A stretch of DNA of 7,044 bases from Firmicutes bacterium CAG:449 (GTDB lineage: Bacteria; Bacillota_I; Bacilli_A; RFN20; CAG-449): positions 14,626-21,669 of the forward strand of contig FR889407.1 of the NCBI GenBank assembly GCA_000432895.1, read 5' to 3'. Below are positions 1-4,630 of this stretch, piece by piece. A program made the translations under genes and the position numbers. Numbering within the stretch: the stretch's first letter is position 1; each line of letters opens with the position of its first letter. The notes beneath the pieces were generated by a model. That model did not search any database and was not told where the DNA came from. It was given only the letters and a program-made list of their open reading frames with translations.

Positions 1-315
1 GCAGGTGAAAAATATGATTTTTCAATTTTTTATTATCGAGGAAAAGATAAAAAGAAAAAGAAAATTAAATTAGATGGTAAAATAATTGAAGAGGAAGTTG
101 AAGGAGAAATTGATTTAATTATTCAAGAAGGTGATAAGTTATATCCAATTGAAATTAAAGAAACTGAATCACCAACAGTATCAATGGCATCTGAATTTGA
201 TGTATTAGATAAAGATATTGATAAGCATAGAGCATTAGGCGTTATTTTATGTACTTATCCAGAAAAAAATTATCTTAGAGATAATCTAATTTGTTTACCA
301 ATTGAATATATTTGA
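1..315 (+). CDS. DUF4143-type AAA ATPase, C-terminal fragment (5' end outside window)
   Basis: The reading frame is open from base 1 and ends at TGA 313-315, giving 104 residues that start upstream of the window. The fragment has the usual end of the large bacterial/archaeal family of AAA ATPases with a DUF4143 C-terminal domain. It shows a PD-(D/E)xK nuclease-like fold signature: GEID at visible residues 35-38, then YPIEIK at 48-53, where E51 and K53 match the ExK part. A late hydrophobic strand (LGVILCTYP) and a terminal PIEYI are also typical. The N-terminal P-loop ATPase half is not visible. The cellular role of the family is poorly known; members are often scattered in accessory regions, and the nuclease-like domain is generally thought inactive or uncharacterised. 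A lysine-rich insert at about residues 15-23 lies before the GEID strand. Family assignment is fairly secure; function is not. Confidence 0.82.
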   Translation, partial: AGEKYDFSIFYYRGKDKKKKKIKLDGKIIEEEVEGEIDLIIQEGDKLYPIEIKETESPTVSMASEFDVLDKDIDKHRALGVILCTYPEKNYLRDNLICLPIEYI

Positions 316-355
316 CTAATCAGGAATCTAATTCCGGAAAAGACAGATTTTCGAT

Positions 356-384
356 TTGAAAGTAATTAATAAAAAATGTATAAA
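356..384 (+). promoter_or_regulatory. Sigma-A-type promoter for the ATC hydrolase operon
   Basis: A TTGAAA -35 box (356-361) and a TATAAA -10 box (379-384) are separated by exactly 17 bases. Each box differs from consensus at one position. The predicted start of transcription is near 391, giving a leader of about 50 bases before the start codon at 442. The promoter lies just after the upstream ATPase gene and is correctly oriented for the two-gene operon. Confidence 0.6.
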
Positions 385-410
385 TTTATAAAAATAAATG
401 ATATTATAAG

Positions 411-426
411 GTTAGTTATGACTAAC
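411..426 (+). promoter_or_regulatory. Inverted repeat in the leader, candidate operator
   Basis: A perfect 6-bp inverted repeat, GTTAGT and ACTAAC, surrounds a 4-base centre (TATG). It lies between the predicted -10 box and the start codon at 442, where a repressor dimer could block transcription. Its size and TTAGT-N4-ACTAA form resemble sites bound by MarR or TetR family regulators, but no regulator gene is visible in the window. The only alternative is a short, weak RNA hairpin; no T-run follows, so it is not a terminator. Confidence 0.4.
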
Positions 427-441
427 TAAAGAAAATTAATT

Positions 442-1143
442 ATGCAAAATATAGAATTGGATTTTGATAAAACAAGACATGTAATGTTTTCTAAAGAATG
501 TGAAAAAGAAATTAAAAATAAAATTAGTTTAAATTATCAAAGTGATTTACATGATAAAATCTGGAAAGATGTACAGCTTAAATATACAGAATTTCTTTCT
601 AAGTGGAATGTTGATTTAGGTGGAAAGAAAAATTTTCATAATGGAAAAGGTGGAACATACGATTGTATTGCCTTAATGAGTTATTATGTAGTTTGCAAAG
701 ATAAAACTAATCTTCAAGAATTAGAGGAAATGGAAGGAAACTTATTTTTAAATTCTTTTAAAAAGATGAAATTTGTTAATTGTAATAAATTATTCTTTAA
801 AAAATTAATGTATAAAGTTTTTGTATTTACAAAGAAAAAATGTGATAAATGGCATGATTATCAAATGAATGTAGGTAAATTTGATAAAAATAAACCAATT
901 TATTATGAATTTACTTCATGTCCAGTAGCGGAATTTGCAAAACAATTTAATTTATTAGAAGTTATGCCCGCTTTTTGTAATCCTGATTATAAGGCAATGG
1001 AAGCAATACATGCGAAATTAATTAGAACTACTACTTGTAGTAATGGAAATAAATGTGATTATACAATCTGTGGTGATCAAGATGAATTTATAAAAAATCA
1101 TCCTGAATATGTTGATGAATGTGGTTATAGAAGAAATAAGTAA
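442..1143 (+). CDS. L-2-amino-thiazoline-4-carboxylic acid (ATC) hydrolase family protein
   Basis: This 233-residue cytoplasmic protein has no signal peptide or clear membrane segment. It belongs to the ATC-hydrolase family, named after the enzyme that opens the thiazoline ring of ATC to N-carbamoyl-L-cysteine on the way to L-cysteine. The signature is in the C-terminal half: an EFTSCPVAEFAK segment (156-167), MPAFCNPDYKAMEA (175-188) and TTTCSNGNKCDYTICGD (196-212). Eleven cysteines are present; C160, C179, C199, C205 and C210 lie in the conserved blocks and could bind metal or act catalytically. The start at 442 has only a weak purine stretch upstream (AAAGAAAA), but it gives a full-length N-terminus. 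The alpha/beta hydrolase gene starts 14 bases downstream, so the two are probably one operon. No N-carbamoyl-cysteine amidohydrolase is nearby, so the named reaction should not be assumed; most gut family members are uncharacterised. Confidence 0.8.
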   Translation: MQNIELDFDKTRHVMFSKECEKEIKNKISLNYQSDLHDKIWKDVQLKYTEFLSKWNVDLGGKKNFHNGKGGTYDCIALMSYYVVCKDKTNLQELEEMEGNLFLNSFKKMKFVNCNKLFFKKLMYKVFVFTKKKCDKWHDYQMNVGKFDKNKPIYYEFTSCPVAEFAKQFNLLEVMPAFCNPDYKAMEAIHAKLIRTTTCSNGNKCDYTICGDQDEFIKNHPEYVDECGYRRNK

Positions 1144-1157
1144 TTTAGGAGGTACAT

Positions 1158-2087
1158 ATGAAAAAAGTTTGTTTTAATGTAAAAGAAGATGGCTTTTATG
1201 GAACATATTGGCCATTAAAAGAAAAAACTGAATATGCTTTTATTGCTTGTATTGGTGATGATGCAAATGATTATTTAGCACGTACAGTAGTTAAATGGTT
1301 ACATAAGCAAGGATTTAATGTTTTAACTATGTCACCAAATAAAAAAGATTATGGTCATCATAACTATCCTCTTGAAAGAATTGAAATGGCTATTCATTAT
1401 TTAAAAAATTATGGAAATAGTAAAATTGGTATTATTGGTGCTTCTACAACAGGAACCTTAGCCTTAACAGTGGCTTCGATGTTTAAAGATATTTCTTTAA
1501 CAATTGCTCTTACACCAAGTGATTTTATTTGGCAAGGTTTTAAACAAGGTAAAAAAGATGGATGTAAAGAATGGCCAATCAAAAATGAATCATTATTTTC
1601 TTATCATGGAAATCCTTTGCCTTATATGGAATTTTGTTATCAACATCCTGAATATTGGCATGTTATTGAAAAAGAAAGTAAAATTCATGGAGATATAGTT
1701 AATTCATGTAAATTATTTGATGATTCTGAAAAGAAAAATCCTCTTCAAGAAGACATGATGATAAAAATAGAAAATATTAAAGGAACTTTAATTTTAATTG
1801 GAGCAAAAGATGATGCTTTATGGAATACAGATAAATATATTCATCGTATGGAAGAAAGATTAGAAAAAAAAGAACATGATTGTAAAGTGAAAACTTATGT
1901 TTATGAGCATGGTACACATTATGTTTTTCCTCAAAGTTTAATGAAATTAATGTTACCAATTGGAAGTGGCTTTTTTGTTAAACTATTCTTTAAAAAAGCA
2001 AGAGAATATCCAAAACAATGTTTAGAAACTAGAATAGATATCGATAAAAAGATTAAAGAAGATCTTAAAGAATGGAAAAATAGTTAA
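1158..2087 (+). CDS. Alpha/beta hydrolase, BAAT-C / acyl-CoA thioester hydrolase-like
   Basis: This 309-residue soluble alpha/beta hydrolase resembles the C-terminal domain of bile acid-CoA:amino acid N-acyltransferase/acyl-CoA thioesterases and dienelactone hydrolases. The likely nucleophile is S96, in a nucleophile-elbow sequence IIGASTTG (92-99). The candidate acid is D218 (or D219) in LIGAKDDALW (213-222), and the candidate base is H254 in YEHGTHYVF (249-257). The elbow is GAST-T-G rather than strict GxSxG, and lacks the lysine after the serine seen in many BAAT proteins. A segment of about 90 residues (roughly 120-210), including TPSDFIWQGF, forms a probable lid. A strong AGGAGG (1147-1152) stands 5 bases before the ATG and fixes the start. 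It follows the ATC-hydrolase gene by 14 bases and is probably co-transcribed. The substrate is unknown; an ester, thioester or amide is possible, and bile-acid activity should not be inferred from the family name. Confidence 0.8.
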   Translation: MKKVCFNVKEDGFYGTYWPLKEKTEYAFIACIGDDANDYLARTVVKWLHKQGFNVLTMSPNKKDYGHHNYPLERIEMAIHYLKNYGNSKIGIIGASTTGTLALTVASMFKDISLTIALTPSDFIWQGFKQGKKDGCKEWPIKNESLFSYHGNPLPYMEFCYQHPEYWHVIEKESKIHGDIVNSCKLFDDSEKKNPLQEDMMIKIENIKGTLILIGAKDDALWNTDKYIHRMEERLEKKEHDCKVKTYVYEHGTHYVFPQSLMKLMLPIGSGFFVKLFFKKAREYPKQCLETRIDIDKKIKEDLKEWKNS

Positions 2088-2120
2088 ACATTTATATGGA
2101 GAATGTATAAAATAATTAAA

Positions 2121-2148
2121 TTTTAAAAAAATTGTTAGATGATATAAT
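2121..2148 (+). promoter_or_regulatory. Extended -10 promoter of the decayed VTC locus
   Basis: A perfect TATAAT (2143-2148) is preceded by TG at the extended -10 position (2140-2141). The -35 region is poor (TTTTAA at 2121-2126, 16-base spacing), as is common when the extended -10 is present. The predicted transcript starts near 2155 and runs through a 9-bp hairpin into the VTC remnant. The promoter appears to have outlived the gene it served. Confidence 0.5.
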
Positions 2149-2157
2149 ATATTTAAC

Positions 2158-2194
2158 AAAGTTTTTTTATTTTAGTTAATGATTCAAAAACTTT
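2158..2194 (+). repeat. Inverted repeat in the 5' leader of the VTC remnant
   Basis: AAAGTTTTT (2158-2166) pairs perfectly with AAAAACTTT (2186-2194) across a 19-base loop, in the predicted leader upstream of the ribosome binding site. The stem is almost all A-T and is not followed by a T-run, so it does not look like a terminator. It could be a leader hairpin or a chance result of AT-rich DNA. Confidence 0.3.
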
Positions 2195-2213
2195 TATTAA
2201 AGGGAGGAGTATA

Positions 2214-2315
2214 ATGCAAAACATCTTTAAAAGATATGAAATAAAATATCTTATTAATAATGAACAATATCAAAAATTCCTTCTTTTAATTCAATTGGTA
2301 AAAATGTTAGATTAA
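2214..2315 (+). pseudogene. VTC-domain (polyphosphate polymerase-like) protein, N-terminal remnant
   Basis: A very strong ribosome binding site (AGGGAGGAG, 2201-2209) precedes an ATG at 2214 and a 33-codon frame ending at TAA 2313-2315. The first ~25 residues, beginning MQNIFKRYEIKYLINNEQY, match the N-terminus of bacterial VTC-domain proteins, which share the fold of the yeast polyphosphate polymerase Vtc4. The domain normally runs about 220-250 residues; here it stops after its first helix. The last few codons (LVKMLD) already read sequence that belongs to another coding frame, so the break is around 2281-2300. Promoter and ribosome binding site look intact, so a short nonfunctional peptide may still be made. 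I read this as what remains after a deletion or misjoin, not as a real small gene. Confidence 0.7.
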
Positions 2316-2479
2316 ATTTACAAGTTAACAATATTCTTATTGTGGAAAATATTGTTGAAGTAAAAATGTCAAAAGCAATGAATGCTAGTGTTGTTTATTT
2401 AAATAGTAATAATGTAAATATTTCAACTGGTAGTTCAACTAATACTTTTGATAATAATGGCGTTAATTGGTTAGTTTAA
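2264..2479 (+). pseudogene. C-terminal remnant of a beta-rich, probably surface protein
   Basis: A second frame, shifted relative to the VTC remnant, is open from after TGA 2261-2263 to TAA 2477-2479. From about 2279 it reads like the tail of a larger protein: alternating hydrophobic and polar residues (VRLNLQVNNILIVENIVEVKM), then VVYLNSNNVNIS and a Ser/Thr/Asn-rich end finishing NWLV. This pattern suggests beta strands of a secreted or beta-helix protein. It has no start codon with a ribosome binding site. VTC-domain genes are often followed by DUF4956 and by large CotH or carbohydrate-binding surface proteins. One deletion removing everything from the VTC domain to the end of such a protein would therefore explain the arrangement; this is inference. 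The family of the fragment is not recognised. An internal ATG at 2366 gives a 37-residue frame, discussed in the findings. Confidence 0.5.
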
Positions 2480-2484
2480 AACTA

Positions 2485-2513
2485 TTTTCATGAATATTAT
2501 TTTTTGCTATAAT
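2485..2513 (+). promoter_or_regulatory. Promoter of the kinase/PqqD-like/peptidase operon, predicting a leaderless mRNA
   Basis: A perfect TATAAT (2508-2513) has an extended TG (2505-2506). A TTTTCA -35-like box (2485-2490, four of six consensus bases) lies 17 bases upstream. Transcription would normally begin about 7 bases after the -10 box, at 2519-2521, and the kinase ATG is at 2521. No Shine-Dalgarno sequence fits in between (ATCAAACAT). Confidence 0.6.
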
Positions 2514-2520
2514 CAAACAT

Positions 2521-3240
2521 ATGATATATGAATTTGCAAAATTAAAAATTAAGATTGAAGCACCTTATAAAGATTTTGATATCTTTGCTAAGGATTATAT
2601 TAGTAAAGATGATAATTATGATTTATTAATTGAAGTTAATAAAGAAGATGTTCAAAAAGAACTTGATTTAAGTGAAGAAAAAACTTTTTCTAATGAATAT
2701 TTACAAACCTGTGCTGTTTTAAGGAAATTATCATCTATTTTCCCTAAATATAATCGTTTATTAATGCATGGAGCGGTAATTGAATATGAAGGTAATGGAT
2801 ATATGTTTTCTGCTGATAGTGGAACAGGAAAAACAACACATATTCTTTTATGGAGAAAATTTTTAGGTGATAAAGTTAAAATTGTTAATGGTGATAAGCC
2901 TTTTTTGATTAATCAAAAAGATCATATTGAAGTATGTGGTTCACCTTGGTGTGGAAAAGAAAATTACCAACGTAATGTGATTGTACCTTTAAAAGGAATT
3001 TGTTTTATTGAACGCGGAAAAGAAAATAAAATAAGAAAATTAACTACTTTAGAAGCTATGCATAGAATGTTTAAACAGATTTATTTTCCTAAAGATAGTG
3101 AAGCTTTTTCCTTAGCAATGGATGTTGTAAGTGGAATTTTAGAAAAAGTTGATATTTATTTATTGCAATGTGATATATCTAAAGAAGCTGTTAAGACGAG
3201 TTTTGAGATGATGACAAAAGGGGTAATGCATGAAAATTAG
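2521..3240 (+). CDS. HPr kinase-like P-loop protein (lasso-kinase/PEPCK-like superfamily)
   Basis: This 239-residue cytoplasmic protein has a fold signature shared with HPr kinase/phosphorylase and PEP carboxykinase. In order: an N-terminal beta-rich region (1-40); LLMHGAVIEYEGNGYMFSA (80-98) leading into the P-loop ADSGTGKTT (98-106); VNGDKPFL (122-129), with D125 as candidate metal or catalytic acid; GSPWCGKENYQRN (140-152); VPLKGICFIERG (155-166); and a helical C-terminus. It lacks the N-terminal DRTGG-type domain of true HprK. HprK-like proteins of this size accompany PqqD-like genes, for example those that phosphorylate a serine of lasso peptides. The start at 2521 gives a full N-terminus but has no ribosome binding site, and the promoter suggests leaderless translation. 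The last 11 bases overlap the PqqD-like gene, implying translational coupling. Phosphorylation of a peptide or protein is plausible, but the substrate is unknown. Confidence 0.72.
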   Translation: MIYEFAKLKIKIEAPYKDFDIFAKDYISKDDNYDLLIEVNKEDVQKELDLSEEKTFSNEYLQTCAVLRKLSSIFPKYNRLLMHGAVIEYEGNGYMFSADSGTGKTTHILLWRKFLGDKVKIVNGDKPFLINQKDHIEVCGSPWCGKENYQRNVIVPLKGICFIERGKENKIRKLTTLEAMHRMFKQIYFPKDSEAFSLAMDVVSGILEKVDIYLLQCDISKEAVKTSFEMMTKGVMHEN

Positions 3241-3496
3241 AGATGGTTTAAAATTAAAAGAAATTGCTGGAGAATATATTGTTATACCTTTAGGTTCATT
3301 AAGTGAAGAAATGAATGTGACAATTACGCTTAATGAAACTGGCAAAGATATTTGGAAATCTTTAGAAGAAAATAAAAGCGAAGAAGAAATTGTAAAATTG
3401 ATTTTAGAAAAATACGATGTTAGTGAAGAAAAAGCTCAACAAGATGTTCAAAATTTTATTAATCAAATGATTGAAAAAGGGTTCATTGAAAAATGA
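3230..3496 (+). CDS. PqqD-like small protein (RiPP recognition element)
   Basis: This 88-residue protein has the PqqD/RRE winged-helix layout. N-terminal beta strands (7-34: LKLKEIAGEYIVIPLG, then NVTITL) lead into the hallmark LNETGKDIWKSLEE (34-47). Next come EEEIVKLILEKYDVSEEKAQQDVQNFINQM (51-80) and a terminal GFIEK. PqqD-like domains bind the leader part of a ribosomally made peptide and present it to the modifying enzyme. The length is normal for a stand-alone member. The start at 3230 lies within the end of the kinase gene (11-base overlap) and has AAAAGGGG (3216-3223) upstream. Its stop overlaps the next ATG in an ATGA. Overlaps on both sides indicate coupled translation with kinase and peptidase and a shared job. 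No precursor peptide is clearly visible nearby. Confidence 0.82.
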   Translation: MKIRDGLKLKEIAGEYIVIPLGSLSEEMNVTITLNETGKDIWKSLEENKSEEEIVKLILEKYDVSEEKAQQDVQNFINQMIEKGFIEK

Positions 3497-3918
3497 ATAT
3501 TGAACATCAATTGCAAGAAAAAAAGATGTATATTTCTACAACATCAGGAACTAGTATGTATCCTATGTTAAGGAATAAAAAAGATGTTATTGTTATTGTT
3601 CCTAATACTGGTTTAAAAAAATATGATGTTGTCTTGTATAAAAGAAAAGATAAATACATTTTACATCGATTATTAAAAATAAAAAATGGGCAATGCATTA
3701 TTCGTGGCGATAATTTGTTTTTTAAAGAAAAAGATAAAAAAGAAGAAGATATTATTGGAGTCTTAAAAGAATTTTATCGAGGAGACAAATTAATTAATTT
3801 GAATAGTTTTGGCTATAAGTTTTATGTTAGATTTTGGAACTTTATTTATCCTTTGAGATATGTTTTTCATTTGGGCATTTCTTTATTAAAAAAAATATAT
3901 CATTTATTTAAAAAATAA
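3493..3918 (+). CDS. S24/S26 family serine peptidase, signal-peptidase-like
   Basis: This 141-residue protein resembles small S24/S26 peptidases found beside PqqD and HprK-like genes. Box B is SGTSMYP (18-24), with S21 as the likely nucleophile. VVLYKRKDKYILHRLLKI (46-63) supplies H58 where classical bacterial signal peptidases have lysine, and IIRGDNL (69-75) supplies D73. A Ser/His/Asp arrangement is typical of the ER/archaeal/SipW-like branch of type I signal peptidases. No transmembrane anchor precedes the serine; instead the C-terminus (105-138) is aromatic, hydrophobic and basic, and may bind the membrane. The ATG at 3493 overlaps the PqqD-like stop (ATGA), with AAAAAGGG (3474-3481) upstream. 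The context suggests it cleaves a peptide recognised by the PqqD-like protein, but a protease active on a kinase-modified membrane protein is equally possible. The lack of an N-terminal anchor argues against a housekeeping signal peptidase. Confidence 0.75.
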   Translation: MNIEHQLQEKKMYISTTSGTSMYPMLRNKKDVIVIVPNTGLKKYDVVLYKRKDKYILHRLLKIKNGQCIIRGDNLFFKEKDKKEEDIIGVLKEFYRGDKLINLNSFGYKFYVRFWNFIYPLRYVFHLGISLLKKIYHLFKK

Positions 3919-3943
3919 TATATTATTGATTTAGGAGGTTGTT

Positions 3944-4630
3944 ATGAAAAAAATTATTTCATATGTATTATTTGCTATTTTTACTTTATTTTTTGGAATA
4001 AGTTTAATTAATGATTTATCATATATAAGCACTATTATTAATGCTGCTAATCAAAATGAATCTTGGATAATAATAAGCGTTTTTATTCTAGATATTATTT
4101 GTTGCATTAGCTTACTTATTTATGCAATTTTAGCACTTAAAAAGGTTAATCGATTTAATGATGAACAAAATTTTAAATCAGCTTTACTTTTAATGGCTAT
4201 TTATCAAGGGTTTGGTTTAATTAGTTCTGTTATAGCGATTTTTAGTGCAAGTGAACTTACTTCATCAATTATTGTTTCATTATTACTTTTATTAGTTAGT
4301 TTTATTTTATTCTTATGTAGTTTATTAAATAAAAACTTAAATTTAAAAGCTAAAAAAGTACTTTCTTTAATTGCTTATTTAATTACTTTTATTATTGTGG
4401 TTAGAAATTCGTCATCTACACTTAATGTTATATTGTTCTTTGCAATTATCTTTGGTGTAATCCAAACAATATTAGTAAATGTTGAATTAAATACTTTATT
4501 AAATAACTTATTTAAAAGCGAAGATGAAGCATCTTTAAGATTAAAAAAACTTAACGAGCTTTATGAAGAAAAATTAATTTCTGAAGAAGAATATAATTCT
4601 AAAAGAAAAGAAATTGTAGATAGTTTATAA
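3944..4630 (+). CDS. Six-TM membrane protein with C-terminal SHOCT-like segment
   Basis: This 228-residue integral membrane protein has about six hydrophobic helices, at roughly 5-25, 41-64, 79-101, 107-127, 136-153 and 159-180. A charged cytoplasmic tail (190-228) follows. The tail reads LKKLNELYEEKLISEEEYNSKRKEI, the two-helix pattern of SHOCT domains, short oligomerisation modules found at the end of many bacterial membrane proteins. I do not recognise the membrane part as a named family. A strong AGGAGG (3933-3938) 5 bases before the ATG fixes the start. It begins 25 bases after the peptidase gene with no terminator between, so it is probably the last gene of that operon. That makes it a candidate membrane partner, exporter or substrate, though this is only inferred from position. 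Its last 6 bases overlap the end of mfd on the opposite strand. Confidence 0.7.
   Translation: MKKIISYVLFAIFTLFFGISLINDLSYISTIINAANQNESWIIISVFILDIICCISLLIYAILALKKVNRFNDEQNFKSALLLMAIYQGFGLISSVIAIFSASELTSSIIVSLLLLLVSFILFLCSLLNKNLNLKAKKVLSLIAYLITFIIVVRNSSSTLNVILFFAIIFGVIQTILVNVELNTLLNNLFKSEDEASLRLKKLNELYEEKLISEEEYNSKRKEIVDSL

Noticed and set aside
323..339. GGAAT-CTA-ATTCC hairpin and overlapping TTCCGGAA palindrome after the DUF4143 gene, as a terminator
   Set aside because: Short stem, three-base loop and no T-run directly after it; no clear function.
1777..1959. Minus-strand frame of 60 codons within the alpha/beta hydrolase gene, and similar frames at 1504-1698, 3160-3345 and 3507-3698
   Set aside because: All lie inside well-supported genes in other frames, have no family resemblance, and are expected by chance.
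2088..2106. Small hairpin ACATTT / GAATGT right after the alpha/beta hydrolase stop, as an operon terminator
   Set aside because: Six pairs with one G-U, followed by A-rich rather than T-rich sequence; too weak to call an intrinsic terminator.
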